A stretch of DNA of 50,529 nucleotides from an uncultured Erwinia sp. GTDB taxonomy: Bacteria; Pseudomonadota; Gammaproteobacteria; Enterobacterales; Enterobacteriaceae. Both the position numbers and the translations under genes were made by a program. The notes under the pieces were generated by a model, which ran no database searches, was not told where the DNA came from, and saw only the letters and a program-made list of their open reading frames with translations. The stretch covers positions 1-50,529 of the forward strand of contig CAJYIY010000126.1 of assembly GCA_913775305.1 (NCBI GenBank), read 5' to 3'. Below, piece by piece: positions 21,188-32,653 of the stretch (positions within the stretch are counted from its first letter, which is position 1; the number at the start of each line of letters is the position of its first letter).

Positions 21188-22142
21188 ATCCTTTATGGTT
21201 AAACTCCACGACGCGCTCCTGCTGCAACAGGACCAGCCCCTCTGACTGTGGGCTAATCTGGCCGATACAGGTAAACGGTACGCCAAGATAGCCGAGCGCC
21301 ACATCCAGCGCACCGCGATTAATTTCCGGCACCGTGAAGCACAGTTCGTAATCCTCACCCCCGCTCAGCGCCCAGTGCAGAGCCTGTTCAGGACTGAAGT
21401 GATGTTTTAGTGTTTCCGACAGCGGCAGCGCATCAAGATTAATCCGCGCTCCGCAGTCGCTGGCCTTCAGCACATGGCCTAGATCGGAGATAAGTCCATC
21501 AGAGATATCGATCGCCGAACTCGCCAGGTCGCGCAACGCCTGGCCCTGCAAAATGCGCGGGATTGGCCGCAGATGGCGCTTGATCAATGCTTCATGCGCA
21601 GCGGGATCGCTCAGCGTTTCCTGCCCCAGCAGCAGTGCCAGGCCAGCGGCACTGTCACCCAGCGTGCCGGTCACATAGATCCAGTCACCGATGCGTGCGC
21701 CGGAACGGCGCAGCGCTCGGCCCTGCGGTACCAGGCCGTGAATGCCCAGCGTCATGCTGAGTGGGCCGCGCGTTGTATCGCCGCCAATCAGCTGCATATC
21801 GTAATAGTCGAGCAGCTCAAACAGGCTGTCGCTGAAGCTTTCCAGCCAGCTTTCATCCACATCCGGCAGCGTCAGTGCGAGGGTCAGCCAGGCCGGATCG
21901 GCCCCCATTGCAGCGAGATCGCTAAGATTAACCGCCAGCGCTTTATAACCGAGGTCGGCAGGATGAACATCGGCAAGAAAATGGATACCAGCTACCAGCG
22001 TATCGGTACTGATCGCCAGAGACTGTTTTTCAGGTACGCTCAGCAAGGCGCAGTCGTCGCCAATACCTTTTTCGACATCGCGACGGGAGCTTGTTACACG
22101 ATCAAAGTAACGTGCTATCAGTTCAAATTCGCCACAAGCCAT
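21168..22142 (-). CDS. thiL: thiamine-monophosphate kinase
   Basis: ThiL phosphorylates thiamine monophosphate to the active diphosphate. The product has 324 residues (E. coli 325). The fold is PurM-like; visible signatures are GIGDDCALL (27-35), [30 protein letters not shown] and [10 protein letters not shown]. The gene is 52 bp after nusB with a terminator-like hairpin between, and its end overlaps the start of pgpA. Confidence 0.96.
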   Translation of the reverse strand: MACGEFELIARYFDRVTSSRRDVEKGIGDDCALLSVPEKQSLAISTDTLVAGIHFLADVHPADLGYKALAVNLSDLAAMGADPAWLTLALTLPDVDESWLESFSDSLFELLDYYDMQLIGGDTTRGPLSMTLGIHGLVPQGRALRRSGARIGDWIYVTGTLGDSAAGLALLLGQETLSDPAAHEALIKRHLRPIPRILQGQALRDLASSAIDISDGLISDLGHVLKASDCGARINLDALPLSETLKHHFSPEQALHWALSGGEDYELCFTVPEINRGALDVALGYLGVPFTCIGQISPQSEGLVLLQQERVVEFNHKGFDHFGA

Positions 22143-22159
22143 AATGCATTCCGGAAGTC

Positions 22160-22188
22160 AAAAAGAAGAGGCCGGATTATCGGCCTCT
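22160..22188 (-). terminator. rho-independent terminator between nusB and thiL
   Basis: Perfect 8-bp stem AGAGGCCG / CGGCCTCT (22167-22174, 22181-22188). On the minus strand it is followed by TCTTTTT. It starts 7 bp past the nusB stop and would reduce read-through into thiL-pgpA. Confidence 0.75.
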
Positions 22189-22194
22189 GAGAGA

Positions 22195-22614
22195 TTATTT
22201 GCGGTTTGGACGGATCTGCGGAGCGGCTTTATCCAGCACGCCATTGACAAACTTATGACTGTCTTCAGCACCGAACACTTTCGCCAGCTCGATCCCTTCA
22301 TTAATGGCCACTTTATAGGGAACATCTGAACGCTTGCTCAGTTCAAACAGAGAAATACGCAGGATCGCCTTTTCAACCTGTCCCAGCTCTTCCAGCTGGC
22401 GTGACAGATAGGGTTTCATCAGGCCGTCGAGGTATGCACTGTTAGTTGCAACGCCGCCGACCAGCTCACGGAAATAATTGATATCGACGTCTTTAACGTC
22501 CTGTTCCGCCAGAAACTGGTATTCGACATCAGCGATGTCGTTTTTGGAGATCTGCCACGAATAAAGTGCCTGGACAGCACATTCACGGGCGCGGCGACGA
22601 GCAGCAGGTTTCAC
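22195..22614 (-). CDS. nusB: transcription antitermination factor NusB
   Basis: 139 residues, as in E. coli. NusB pairs with S10 (NusE) on boxA RNA to prevent premature termination in rRNA operons. It starts [20 protein letters not shown], with an arginine-rich RNA-binding N-terminus, and ends in [11 protein letters not shown]. The start codon is GTG at 22614, preceded by AAGGGG. It follows ribH by 15 bp. Confidence 0.96.
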   Translation of the reverse strand: MKPAARRRARECAVQALYSWQISKNDIADVEYQFLAEQDVKDVDINYFRELVGGVATNSAYLDGLMKPYLSRQLEELGQVEKAILRISLFELSKRSDVPYKVAINEGIELAKVFGAEDSHKFVNGVLDKAAPQIRPNRK

Positions 22615-22629
22615 GAAATTCCCCTTAAA

Positions 22630-23100
22630 TCAGGCTTTAATGGCTTTTAATACGTTAATCATTTCCAGTGCGGTCAGTGCTGCTTCAGCACCTTTATTAC
22701 CCGCTTTGGTTCCGGCACGTTCGATGGCCTGCTCGATGTTTTCAGTCGTCAGCACGCCAAAGGCAACCGGGATATCGCTATTCATAGCAACGCTGGCCAG
22801 GCCAGAACTGGCCTCACCTGCCACATATTCGAAATGCGCGGTGCCGCCACGAATAACCGTACCCAGCGCCACAACGGCATCGTGCTTGCCGGCTTTAGCC
22901 AGTGCGCGAGCGGTTATAGGCAGCTCATAGGCACCCGGCACCCAGACCACGGTGATGTTTTCATCTTTCACCTGGCCAATACGTTTCAGGGCATCAATCG
23001 CGCCGCTCAGCAGGCTGTCGTTGATAAAGTTGTTGAAACGCGCAATAACCAGGGCCACGCGTGCATCAGGAATAGCAACAGCAGCTTCAATAACGTTCAT
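22630..23100 (-). CDS. ribH: 6,7-dimethyl-8-ribityllumazine synthase
   Basis: This enzyme condenses the ribityl-aminouracil made through RibD with dihydroxybutanone phosphate to give lumazine, the penultimate step to riboflavin. The product has 156 residues, as in E. coli (also called ribE). Recognised from [37 protein letters not shown] with the catalytic histidine near 89, and [20 protein letters not shown] precedes the ATG. Confidence 0.97.
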   Translation of the reverse strand: MNVIEAAVAIPDARVALVIARFNNFINDSLLSGAIDALKRIGQVKDENITVVWVPGAYELPITARALAKAGKHDAVVALGTVIRGGTAHFEYVAGEASSGLASVAMNSDIPVAFGVLTTENIEQAIERAGTKAGNKGAEAALTALEMINVLKAIKA

Positions 23101-23228
23101 AATCTTCCTTTCAGGGTTCTGTTTGGCCCCGCAGGGGGGCGGATTCTATCACACTCTTTGTCCGTCTGCTTGCTTTTGCGCAAACGGAAACGCAGTCAAA
23201 ATCATCTTGCCCACAGCGGAGCACAGGC

Positions 23229-24338
23229 TTAACGGTACCGTGGCGTAAGCGTCAGGCGAACATCCGGACCCACCTGGCGAACGTCGCTGAAGATAAATGC
23301 CGGCGCATCGGCTAAACGCTCCAGACCGGGAAGGTGACACAGCCCTTTGCCCGCGTCACCCAGCAGCTTCGGTGCCAGGTAGACGATCAGCTCATCGACC
23401 ACGCCTGCCTGTAACAACGCTCCGGCAAGCTGCGCCCCGGATTCCACCCAGACGCTGTTGATCTGTTTTTTCCCCAGCAGCATAAACATTGATACCAGAT
23501 CGAGTCGGTTATTGTGGCGCGGTACGCTGAACTGCGTCACATTTTCCGGCCACGATTGCGCATCAATTTCGTGGCGTGCCAGCCAGGTTTCCCCGGATTG
23601 TGCAATAAGCCGATGCTGCGGCGTGACGCGATTCTGGCTGTCTACAATAATTCTTACTGGCTGGCGCAGCTCCTCTGCGGAATAGTGTGAACGGGTGCTG
23701 GCATCCAGCTCATCGTAACGTACCGTCAGCGAAGGGTTGTCGGCCAGCACGGTAGCAGCGCTGCTGAGAATGGCAGAGCTCTGCGCCCGCATTCGCTGCA
23801 CATCGCGCCGTGCTTCAGGTGAGGTAATCCACTGGCTTTCACCACTGGCCATTGCCGTCCGGCCATCCAGCGAGGCGCCCAGTTTTAACTGCACCCAGGG
23901 GAATCCGGTGCGCATCCGTTTCAGGAACCCGCGGTTCAGCGCCTCCGCTTCCTGCATCATTAAACCATGACTCACCTCTACACCCGCCTGCTGCAGACGA
24001 TAAAGCCCGCGACCTGCCACTTCCGGATTAGGGTCCTGCATCGCGGCAACAACCCGGCTGATGCCCGCAGCAGTCAGTGCATCACAGCAGGGAGGCGTTC
24101 GGCCATAATGGCTGCACGGTTCGAGGGTGACATAGGCGGTAGCCCCACGGGCCTTATCGCCCGCCATTCGCAGCGCATGCACTTCTGCATGCGGTTCACC
24201 AGCACGGCGATGATAGCCCTCACCTACAATTTCACCCTCACGCACAATCACGCAGCCCACATTGGGATTTGGCGTGGTGGTAAAGCAGCCGAGGCGCGCC
24301 AGCTCAAGCGCACGCGCCATATAGAATTCATCACGCAT
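23229..24338 (-). CDS. ribD: bifunctional pyrimidine deaminase/reductase RibD
   Basis: RibD deaminates and then reduces the early pyrimidine intermediates of riboflavin synthesis. The product has 369 residues (E. coli 367). The N-terminal zinc deaminase has HAEVHAL (about 50) and PCSHYGRTPPC (about 74-84). The C-terminal NADPH reductase starts near 147 (KLGASLDGRTAMASGESQW). The ATG at 24338 matches the E. coli start MxDEyYMARAL and lies 4 bp after the nrdR stop, so the genes are probably coupled; an open extension to 24413 runs inside nrdR. Confidence 0.96.
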   Translation of the reverse strand: MRDEFYMARALELARLGCFTTTPNPNVGCVIVREGEIVGEGYHRRAGEPHAEVHALRMAGDKARGATAYVTLEPCSHYGRTPPCCDALTAAGISRVVAAMQDPNPEVAGRGLYRLQQAGVEVSHGLMMQEAEALNRGFLKRMRTGFPWVQLKLGASLDGRTAMASGESQWITSPEARRDVQRMRAQSSAILSSAATVLADNPSLTVRYDELDASTRSHYSAEELRQPVRIIVDSQNRVTPQHRLIAQSGETWLARHEIDAQSWPENVTQFSVPRHNNRLDLVSMFMLLGKKQINSVWVESGAQLAGALLQAGVVDELIVYLAPKLLGDAGKGLCHLPGLERLADAPAFIFSDVRQVGPDVRLTLTPRYR

Positions 24339-24342
24339 CGCA

Positions 24343-24792
24343 TCAATCCTGTAAGCGGGCGATCTCCTCGCCAAATTCCCGAATATCTTCAAAGCTGCGA
24401 TAGACCGAGGCAAAGCGGATATAAGCCACTTTATCCAGCTTTTTCAGCTCGTCCATCACCAGATTACCAATCATCTTACTGGCCACTTCACGCTCGCCGG
24501 TGGCGCGCAGCTGGCTTTTAATATGGCTGAGTGCGGTCTCCACCGCGTCGGAGTTAACCGGGCGTTTCTCCAGCGCTTTCATCAGGCCGCTGCGCAGTTT
24601 GTCTTCATTAAACGGTTCACGCACATCATTACTCTTCACTACGCGTGGCATCACCAGCTCGGCGACTTCGAAAGTAGTAAAGCGTTCATGACACACCAGA
24701 CACTGGCGACGGCGGCGCACCGAAGTCCCTTCTCCCACAAGACGGGAGTCGATCACTTTTGTATCCACGGCGGAACAGAATGGGCAATACAT
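24343..24792 (-). CDS. nrdR: transcriptional repressor NrdR
   Basis: NrdR represses ribonucleotide reductase operons in response to ATP/dATP. 149 residues, as in E. coli. The N-terminal zinc ribbon has CPFC (3-6) and CLVC (31-34) around [14 protein letters not shown]; an ATP-cone follows (about 46-136, [15 protein letters not shown]). It heads the nrdR-ribD-ribH-nusB cluster. Confidence 0.97.
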   Translation of the reverse strand: MYCPFCSAVDTKVIDSRLVGEGTSVRRRRQCLVCHERFTTFEVAELVMPRVVKSNDVREPFNEDKLRSGLMKALEKRPVNSDAVETALSHIKSQLRATGEREVASKMIGNLVMDELKKLDKVAYIRFASVYRSFEDIREFGEEIARLQD

Positions 24793-24980
24793 GATGCGTC
24801 CTGATAATCCTTGAAAGAGACGTTTAGTGTAACGCGAACCAGGCCAGCTGCCAAAGCGACGCCGCGCAAAACTGCATGACTTTATGCGAGCCGCTGCTCA
24901 AAAGACAGCTTTACCGGGCAGGCTATTCAGACCGCTTTGCTCTAAGATAAAAGCAAATGTTTATCAGAAGGAAACGAACA

Positions 24981-25550
24981 ATGACAACGGCTTATCTGAA
25001 ACTGTCACTGCTGGCTTCGCTGCTGACGCTGGCTGGCTGTTCCAGCACACCGTCACAGCCCAAAATCAGCGAACTGCATAATACAGTGGGCAAGCTGAAC
25101 AAGGAAATGCGCCAGCTCACCCGCCAGGCGAGTGCACTGGAGCAGCAGGGGCATCTTAATGGCGGTAGCGCTCAGGGAGCCTGGCTGCTGCCTCAGGCGA
25201 ATACCGGGGTGATCCTGAAAAGCCAGGTGGGAGACCTCAAGCTCTCATTGAGCCACCTTCAGACTGAAGCCAATGGTACTCGTGCCTCTCTGAATATCCA
25301 TGCAATGGCCGATGCACCCCTGCCGTCCTTCAGTGCAGAGGTTGAGTGGGGTGAGCTCGATAGCGCCACCGGTAAACCAATAAGTATCAGTAGCCTGTCA
25401 CAAAGAATTGAGGTTGTCAGCTCGCTGTTGCCGCGCAGTCAGGCCAGCGTACCGCTGCGGTTAAGTAATCTGCCACCGGAGCAGCTGGGCTATGTACGTA
25501 TACATGATGTCGTGCCCACCCCCTCAGCAGCGACTGAAACCAGACCATAA
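24981..25550 (+). CDS. yajI: DUF3251 lipoprotein YajI
   Basis: 189 residues with a lipoprotein signal ending in LTLAGC (Cys20). A short coiled-coil-like segment follows (ISELHNTVGKLNKEMRQLTRQ), then the DUF3251 region ending PEQLGYVRIHDVVP, which matches the end of E. coli YajI. The function is unknown. The ATG at 24981 follows AAGGA; eight codons of open frame upstream lack homology. The C-terminus is about ten residues longer than in E. coli. Confidence 0.88.
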   Translation: MTTAYLKLSLLASLLTLAGCSSTPSQPKISELHNTVGKLNKEMRQLTRQASALEQQGHLNGGSAQGAWLLPQANTGVILKSQVGDLKLSLSHLQTEANGTRASLNIHAMADAPLPSFSAEVEWGELDSATGKPISISSLSQRIEVVSSLLPRSQASVPLRLSNLPPEQLGYVRIHDVVPTPSAATETRP

Positions 25551-25574
25551 AAAAAGGGCCACATAATGTGGCCC
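25549..25574. terminator. terminator between yajI and secF
   Basis: Perfect 9-bp stem GGGCCACAT / ATGTGGCCC (25556-25564, 25566-25574). An A-run at 25549-25555 gives a seven-base T-run on the minus strand, so it mainly ends the secDF transcript. Confidence 0.9.
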
Positions 25575-25596
25575 TCAGACTATGACGGTTCAGCGA

Positions 25597-26565
25597 TTAA
25601 GGCAGGATCGAAGGCTGATCTGCACCCTCTTTTTCCACTTTCTGCTGGATCATATGCTCACGCTTCATCCCCAGTTTCAGCGCTAATGCTGAAGAGACAT
25701 AAATCGACGAGATAGTACCAATGGTGATACCGATCAGCATGGTCAGAGAGAAGCCTTTTAACAGCTCACCGCCGAAGATGAACAGGATCAGGACCATCGC
25801 CAGCGTAGTTGCCGAGGTGATGATGGTACGGCTCAGCGTCTGCGTCAGGGAGACGTTGGTGATATCGTAAGACGAGCCGCGACGAATTTTGCGGAAGTTC
25901 TCACGAATACGGTCCGAGACCACGATCTTATCGTTCAGCGAGTAGCCGATTACCGACATCAGCGAGGCGATGATGGTCAGGTCGATCTCAACGCGGAACA
26001 GAGATAGCAGTCCCATGGTGATCACCACATCGTGCGCCAGCGCCAGCACGGTACCCAGCGCCAGTCGCCACTCGAAGCGGAAGCCGATATAGAACAGAAT
26101 AGCAATCAGTGCGGAAAGCAGCGCCATGCCGCCTGCCGTCGCCAGATCGCTACCAACTGTTGGCCCCACGAACTCAATGCGCTTGACCGTCGCATGCTGC
26201 TGGGTGGTTTCATTAATGATTGCCAGCACCTTGCTGCCCAGTTCCTGGCCCGCGTTACCTTCGTTAGGTGACATACGGACCATCACATCACGGCTGCTGC
26301 CAAAGTTCTGCACCTGCGGCTCTGCGAACCCGGCTTTCACCAGGCTTTCGCGCATCACGTCCAGATCGGCCGGATTTTCCAGGTTAATTTCAATCACCGT
26401 ACCACCGGTGAAATCAAGCCCCCAGTTAAAACCCCGAACCCCGATAATCGCTACCGAAATAATCAGCAGCAGACCAGAGATGATGAACGCCAGCGTATCC
26501 CAGCGCATAAAGTCGACGACTTTACGCCCGTGATTCATTTGTTCAACACTATGTTCCTGTGACAC
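25597..26565 (-). CDS. secF: protein translocase subunit SecF
   Basis: Inner-membrane partner of SecD that helps proton-driven late steps of export through SecYEG. 322 residues (E. coli 323), six membrane segments, with [15 protein letters not shown] after the first and [16 protein letters not shown] in the conserved RND-like core. The start is GTG at 26565 with GAGGAG upstream. It begins 10 bp after secD. Confidence 0.97.
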   Translation of the reverse strand: MSQEHSVEQMNHGRKVVDFMRWDTLAFIISGLLLIISVAIIGVRGFNWGLDFTGGTVIEINLENPADLDVMRESLVKAGFAEPQVQNFGSSRDVMVRMSPNEGNAGQELGSKVLAIINETTQQHATVKRIEFVGPTVGSDLATAGGMALLSALIAILFYIGFRFEWRLALGTVLALAHDVVITMGLLSLFRVEIDLTIIASLMSVIGYSLNDKIVVSDRIRENFRKIRRGSSYDITNVSLTQTLSRTIITSATTLAMVLILFIFGGELLKGFSLTMLIGITIGTISSIYVSSALALKLGMKREHMIQQKVEKEGADQPSILP

Positions 26566-26575
26566 AACGCACTCC

Positions 26576-28423
26576 TCAGATAGACAACTTGTTGATGCGT
26601 TTGCCGCCGTACATCAGATTAACAATGGCACGGGTGCCGATAATCGCGGTAAACATGGACGTTGCCACACCAATCGCCGTGGTGATAGCAAACCCTTTAA
26701 TCGAGCCGGTACCCACTGCGTACAGAATGATAACTTTGATCAGCGTGGTGACGTTGGCATCAACAATACTGGAGAACGCACCTTTATAGCCTTCATGGAT
26801 TGCCTGCTGAACGGAACGTCCGTTGCGCAGCTCTTCCTTTATTCGCTCGTTGATCAGTACGTTCGCATCAACCGCAACCGCCAGCGTCAGTACGATACCG
26901 GCAATCCCCGGCATCGTCAGGGTGGCGCCAGGCAGCAGGGACATAATACCGACAATCAGCACCAGGTTGGCCAACAGCGCACTGGTCGCCACCAGGCCGA
27001 GTTTCTTGTACCACAGCACCATAAACAAAATTGAGGCGATAAGGCCCCACAGGCAGGCTTCCAGACCCTGAGTAATGTTCTGCGCACCCATTGTTGGGCC
27101 GATGGTGCGTTCTTCAACGATCTGGATTGGCGCAATCAACGCACCGGCACGCAGCAGCAGCGACAGCTGGCGCGCTTCGTTCGGATTGCTGATGCCGGTA
27201 ATACGGAAGCTGTTACCCAGACGAGACTGGATGTTCGCAACGTTGATCACCTCTTCCTGCTTCACCAGAATCGAACGGCCGTTGGCATCTTTTTTCCCGC
27301 TGTCTTTATATTCAACAAACAGGGTAGCCATCGGCTTACCGATATTATCTTTCGTGAAGTTAGACATGATGTTACCGCCAGCACTGTCCAGGGAAATATT
27401 AACCTGTGGCTGGTTGTATTCATCCATGCTTGAAGTGGAGTCGGTAATGTGGTCACCGGTCAGGATGACCCGCTTGTACAGCACAACCGGCTGACCATCG
27501 CGAGTATCCTTCACTTCCGAGTCGCCCGGAACGCGGCCGTTTGCGGCAGCAGTTGCATCGACACTGGTATTCACCAGACGGAATTCCAGCGTTGCCGTTG
27601 CACCGAGGATCTCTTTCGCACGCGCGGTATCCTGGATACCCGGCAGCTCAACCACGATGCGATCGGCGCCCTGACGCTGTACCAGAGGTTCAGCAACGCC
27701 CAGTTGGTTTACACGGTTGCGCAGAATATTGATGTTCTGCTGCACCGCATACTCACGGGCTTCACGCAGACGTTCGTCGCTCATCACCGCGCTCAGCGCA
27801 TTGTTGCCGACTTTACCAATGACCATATCGCGGTAACGGCTGGTCAGGTAGCTGACTGCCTGATTACGCGTATCCGCATCACGGAAACGAATTTCCATGC
27901 CGTAGTTATCGGTTTTGCGAATGTTGACGTAGGGAATATTTTTATCACGCAGATCGCTACGCAGGTTATCGATATTCTGCTCCTGGAGTTTACCCAGTGC
28001 GGTATCCATATCGACTTCCATCAGGAAGTGAACGCCGCCGCGCAGATCGAGGCCGAGTTTCATCGGCTCTCCGCCCAGCATGGTTAACCAGGTTGGTGTA
28101 GCCGGCGCAAGGTTGAGCGCCACAATGTAATTCTCGCCAAGGACTTTCATAATCGCTTCACGCGCGCGCAGCTGCACGTCGGTATTAGCGAAACGGGCCA
28201 TAATGGCGCCATTTTCCAGGGCAATCGACTTACTCTGGATATTATCTTCTTTTAATGCATTTTGGATCTGAACCAGCGTTTGCTCACTGGCGGCGCTTCC
28301 GCGCGCGCCAGTGATCTGAACAGCCGGATCCTCACCATAAAGGTTAGGCAGTGCATACAGCAGGCCGACGAGTAGTACGACGACCAGCATGATGTACTTC
28401 CATAAAGGATAACGGTTTAACAC
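26576..28423 (-). CDS. secD: protein translocase subunit SecD
   Basis: 615 residues, exactly the E. coli length. The order is: first membrane helix ([20 protein letters not shown]), large periplasmic P1 region, [15 protein letters not shown], and five C-terminal helices with [17 protein letters not shown]. The start is GTG at 28423. It forms the yajC-secD-secF operon. Confidence 0.98.
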   Translation of the reverse strand: MLNRYPLWKYIMLVVVLLVGLLYALPNLYGEDPAVQITGARGSAASEQTLVQIQNALKEDNIQSKSIALENGAIMARFANTDVQLRAREAIMKVLGENYIVALNLAPATPTWLTMLGGEPMKLGLDLRGGVHFLMEVDMDTALGKLQEQNIDNLRSDLRDKNIPYVNIRKTDNYGMEIRFRDADTRNQAVSYLTSRYRDMVIGKVGNNALSAVMSDERLREAREYAVQQNINILRNRVNQLGVAEPLVQRQGADRIVVELPGIQDTARAKEILGATATLEFRLVNTSVDATAAANGRVPGDSEVKDTRDGQPVVLYKRVILTGDHITDSTSSMDEYNQPQVNISLDSAGGNIMSNFTKDNIGKPMATLFVEYKDSGKKDANGRSILVKQEEVINVANIQSRLGNSFRITGISNPNEARQLSLLLRAGALIAPIQIVEERTIGPTMGAQNITQGLEACLWGLIASILFMVLWYKKLGLVATSALLANLVLIVGIMSLLPGATLTMPGIAGIVLTLAVAVDANVLINERIKEELRNGRSVQQAIHEGYKGAFSSIVDANVTTLIKVIILYAVGTGSIKGFAITTAIGVATSMFTAIIGTRAIVNLMYGGKRINKLSI

Positions 28424-28449
28424 GGCAGTTCCCTTAGGGACATCAATAA

Positions 28450-28779
28450 TTACAGCGCCTTCATCGAACCTTTCGGCAGAACGGCAGCTACGAAGTCACG
28501 TTTGACTACCACTTCGGTGGTTTCGTTCAACGCGATAGCGACATAACCGGTTTCCGCTACTTTCGTAACGCGACCAACCAGGCCGCCGGTGGTCAGCACT
28601 TCATCACCTTTAGAGATAGAGTCCATCAGTTTTTTGTGCTCTTTCGCACGTTTTTGCTGAGGGCGCAGGATCATGAAATAGAAAATCAGACCAAATACCA
28701 CCAGCATAATCACCAGAGAGTAAGGACTTCCCTGTGATGGTGCTGCAGCTGCCACGGCATCAGAAATGAACAAGCTCAT
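28450..28779 (-). CDS. yajC: preprotein translocase subunit YajC
   Basis: 109 residues with one N-terminal membrane helix ([24 protein letters not shown]) and a cytoplasmic domain with [14 protein letters not shown]. YajC associates with SecDF. It lies 17 bp after tgt and 26 bp before secD. Confidence 0.97.
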   Translation of the reverse strand: MSLFISDAVAAAAPSQGSPYSLVIMLVVFGLIFYFMILRPQQKRAKEHKKLMDSISKGDEVLTTGGLVGRVTKVAETGYVAIALNETTEVVVKRDFVAAVLPKGSMKAL

Positions 28780-28796
28780 TAAAATTCCCTCATTGT

Positions 28797-29990
<1,194 letters not shown>

Positions 29991-30000
29991 TTAACAATAA

Positions 30001-31074
30001 TCAGGCCTGGCCCGGGATCTCGTGGCAGGCCTGCGAATTACGGGTAATGAACATGGCATCCCCGTAGCTGAAGAAACGGTATTCCTGCGCGACCGCCTGC
30101 TGATAGGCGTGCAGGGTATTTTTATAACCGGCAAAGGCAGAGACCAGCATAATCAGCGTGGACTCCGGCAGGTGGAAATTGGTCACCAGCGCGTCAATAA
30201 CCTGGTAGCGATAGCCAGGATAAATAAAGATTTTTGTATCGCCGAAGAATGGCGCAATCAGCGCATCATCAGCGGCCTGCGCCGCGCTTTCCAGCGATCG
30301 CACGGATGTCGTGCCCACGGCAATAACCCGATTGCCGCGTGCCCTGCAGGCCAGCACCGCATCCACCACATCCTGCGGCACTTCCGCATATTCGGCGTGC
30401 ATAATGTGATCTTCGATGCTGTCCACCCGCACCGGCTGGAAAGTCCCCGCGCCAACGTGCAGCGTAACAAATGCGGTTTCTACGCCCTTCTCGCGTAACG
30501 CAGCCAGCAGGGGTTCATCAAAGTGCAGACCGGCCGTCGGTGCCGCAACGGCGCCCGGTTTCTGGCTGTAAACCGTCTGATAAAGTTCGCGATCTACGTC
30601 TTCATCCGGCCGATCGATATAAGGCGGCAACGGCATATGGCCAATGTCGTTCAGAATATCCAGCACCGCCCGCGCATCGTTAAATTCAATTTCAAACAGC
30701 GTGTCATGACGCGCGGTCATGGTTGCCTGAACGCTTTCATCTTCACCCAGCAACAGCGCACTGCCTGGTTTTGGCGCCTTGGAAGAACGAACGTGAGCCA
30801 GAACGCGCTTATCATCCAGCATGCGCTCAATCAGCACTTCAATTTTCCCGCCGCTGGCTTTACGGCCAAAAATGCGTGCAGGAATAACCCGCGTATTGTT
30901 AAACACCAGCAGGTCACCGGGATTAAGTTTGTCCAGTAGGTCGGTGAACACCCCGTGCGTCAGCGTGCCATCCTCACCGTTTAACGACAGCAGGCGGCAC
31001 CCGCTGCGCTGGGCCTGCGGATAGTGGGCAATCAAAGATTCTGGTAACTCAAAAGAAAAATCGGCAACGCGCAT
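30001..31074 (-). CDS. queA: S-adenosylmethionine:tRNA ribosyltransferase-isomerase QueA
   Basis: QueA transfers the ribosyl part of SAM to preQ1-tRNA to make epoxyqueuosine. 357 residues (E. coli 356), with the family blocks [47 protein letters not shown] and [18 protein letters not shown] chose the ATG at 31074 ([11 protein letters not shown]) by homology; an in-frame ATG lies two codons upstream at 31080 and neither has a clear ribosome site. Confidence 0.96.
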   Translation of the reverse strand: MRVADFSFELPESLIAHYPQAQRSGCRLLSLNGEDGTLTHGVFTDLLDKLNPGDLLVFNNTRVIPARIFGRKASGGKIEVLIERMLDDKRVLAHVRSSKAPKPGSALLLGEDESVQATMTARHDTLFEIEFNDARAVLDILNDIGHMPLPPYIDRPDEDVDRELYQTVYSQKPGAVAAPTAGLHFDEPLLAALREKGVETAFVTLHVGAGTFQPVRVDSIEDHIMHAEYAEVPQDVVDAVLACRARGNRVIAVGTTSVRSLESAAQAADDALIAPFFGDTKIFIYPGYRYQVIDALVTNFHLPESTLIMLVSAFAGYKNTLHAYQQAVAQEYRFFSYGDAMFITRNSQACHEIPGQA

Positions 31075-31199
31075 GGTCATTCACATTCAGGGAAATCAGG
31101 GCGCATATTCTAGCTGAAAAACGGCAACTACTAAACCTGCCCTTGATTTTTACTGCGGTCCTTGCGTAGCGGTTCGTAAAAATAAGATATAGTAGCGGC

Positions 31200-31781
31200 A
31201 TGAACTATCTTGCTCACCTCCACCTGGCAACGCTGGCCAACAGTTCGCTACTGGGTAATTTGATGGCCGATTACGTTCGCGGCAATCCGCAACAGCAATT
31301 TCCTGTCGATATTGCAGAAGGTGTTGCCCTGCACCGACGTATTGATGCGCTGACCGATTCGCTGCCCGAAGTGCGGATGGCGAGGCAGTTGTTTCGACCC
31401 GAAACGAAGCGCGTTGCGCCGATTACCCTGGACGTTATCTGGGACCATTTCCTGTCATATCACTGGGCTAAACTGGTGCCGGAAATTTCTTTGCCAGCTT
31501 TTTTGTCTCAGGTGAAAAGTGTGATCGAACCCCAATTGCCGGGTACGCCGGAGGGGTTTCAAACCCTTAATCATTACTTATGGCGCGACCGCTGGATGGA
31601 GCGTTATGCCGCCGCACCCTACTTGCAAAATGTGCTGCGCGGAATGGCCAGTCGTCGCCCTCGCCTGGCGGCACTGAGCGAGAGCTATCATGATTTTCAA
31701 GAAAATTATCAGCAACTTGAAAGTTTTTTTTGGCAGCTGTATCCGGCGATGATGGATCGTGCCATTCGAAAAACGCTGTGA
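31200..31781 (+). CDS. acpH: ACP phosphodiesterase (acyl carrier protein hydrolase)
   Basis: AcpH removes the 4'-phosphopantetheine group from holo-acyl-carrier protein. 193 residues, as in E. coli, with MNYLAHLHLA, LLGNLMADYVRG and LDVIWDHFLSYHW; the conserved His and Asp residues are likely metal ligands. It is divergent from queA with 125 bp between. No ribosome site is visible before the ATG. Confidence 0.94.
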   Translation: MNYLAHLHLATLANSSLLGNLMADYVRGNPQQQFPVDIAEGVALHRRIDALTDSLPEVRMARQLFRPETKRVAPITLDVIWDHFLSYHWAKLVPEISLPAFLSQVKSVIEPQLPGTPEGFQTLNHYLWRDRWMERYAAAPYLQNVLRGMASRRPRLAALSESYHDFQENYQQLESFFWQLYPAMMDRAIRKTL

Positions 31782-31863
31782 AACAGGCCCAAACGACTTA
31801 CCGGTTGCCCTTTTCAGTAAAAAGGTTATCGTATAATACAGTTTCTGTTTTAACCGTCTTTTG

Positions 31864-31900
31864 ATAGATGTAACCTATCTGAATAATCGGCGTATTACGC
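31864..31900 (+). promoter_or_regulatory. OxyR-type operator upstream of the peroxiredoxin gene
   Basis: ATAGATGTAACCTAT (31864-31878) fits one full dyad of the OxyR consensus ATAGNTNNNANCTAT at every fixed position. Seven bases later the second element (31886-31900, ATCGGCGTATTACGC) is degenerate. The 37-bp footprint ends directly before the candidate -35 of the peroxiredoxin promoter, as expected for OxyR activation. The consensus is established; the assignment is inference. Confidence 0.65.
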
Positions 31901-31930
31901 TGGCTAGCGGCAGGATGTAAACCGTATAAT
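31901..31930 (+). promoter_or_regulatory. candidate sigma-70 promoter of the peroxiredoxin gene
   Basis: The -10 is a perfect TATAAT (31925-31930). The -35 is weak (TGGCTA at 31901-31906, 18-bp spacer), typical of an activator-dependent promoter. A second TATAAT at 31832-31837 lies further upstream without a well spaced -35. Confidence 0.6.
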
Positions 31931-31977
31931 TTTTGCATCTTGTCACCTTAATCCAACTTACTTTTACAGGAGTGAAT

Positions 31978-32580
31978 ATGGTCCTGGTAACTCGTCCAGC
32001 CCCTGATTTTACCGCCGCAGCCGTACTGGGCAACGGTGAGATCGTAGAAAACTTCAACTTTAAAAAACACACCGCTGGTAAAGCCACCGTTGTGTTCTTT
32101 TGGCCAATGGACTTCACCTTCGTATGTCCTTCTGAGCTGATCGCTTTCGACAAGCGTTATGCTGAGTTCCAGAAGCGCGGCGTTGAAGTCGTGGGTGTTT
32201 CCTTCGACTCAGAGTTCGTCCACAACGCGTGGCGCAAAACTCCGGTAGATAAAGGCGGCATCGGTGAAGTTCAGTACGCCATGGTTGCTGACATCAAACG
32301 TGAAATCCAGAAAGCCTACGGTATCGAGCATCCGGATGCGGGCGTTGCCCTGCGCGGTTCTTTCCTGATCGACAAAGCCGGTGTAGTTCGTCACCAGGTG
32401 GTAAACGATCTGCCGCTGGGCCGTAACGTAGATGAAATGCTGCGTATGGTTGACGCGCTGCAGTTCCACGAAGAGCACGGCGAAGTGTGCCCGGCTCAGT
32501 GGGAAAAAGGTAAAGAAGGTATGGGCGCATCGCCAGAAGGTGTTGCGAAATACCTGTCCGAAAACGCTGCTAAGCTGTAA
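31978..32580 (+). CDS. 2-Cys peroxiredoxin (AhpC/TSA, Prx1 type)
   Basis: A cytoplasmic thiol peroxidase for hydrogen peroxide and organic peroxides. 200 residues; the peroxidatic cysteine is Cys50 (DFTFVCPSE) and the resolving cysteine is Cys171 (EVCPAQW), with no other cysteine. It keeps a GGIG motif (93-96) but has no C-terminal YF motif. No ahpF-like reductase is adjacent, so it may use thioredoxin or a distant AhpF. The start at 31978 follows AGGAG; the frame extends 15 codons upstream without homology. In E. coli this position, between acpH and proY, holds malZ. Automatic annotation may call it ahpC or peroxiredoxin C. Confidence 0.95.
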   Translation: MVLVTRPAPDFTAAAVLGNGEIVENFNFKKHTAGKATVVFFWPMDFTFVCPSELIAFDKRYAEFQKRGVEVVGVSFDSEFVHNAWRKTPVDKGGIGEVQYAMVADIKREIQKAYGIEHPDAGVALRGSFLIDKAGVVRHQVVNDLPLGRNVDEMLRMVDALQFHEEHGEVCPAQWEKGKEGMGASPEGVAKYLSENAAKL

Positions 32581-32590
32581 GTTAAGCGTC

Positions 32591-32617
32591 AAAAAAACTC
32601 GCTTCGGCGAGTTTTTT
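32591..32617 (+). terminator. rho-independent terminator of the peroxiredoxin gene
   Basis: Stem AACTCGC / GCGAGTT extended by A/T pairs around a TTCG loop, then TTTTT, 10 bp after the stop. Confidence 0.93.
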
Positions 32618-32653
32618 ATTAGCGTTCAGTGGCGTGCTTGCGCTGTCCACTGC

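Noticed and set aside
31832..31837. Upstream TATAAT as the main peroxiredoxin promoter
   Set aside because: No -35 at 16-18 bp, and the OxyR-type site would lie downstream of it, which does not suit activation.
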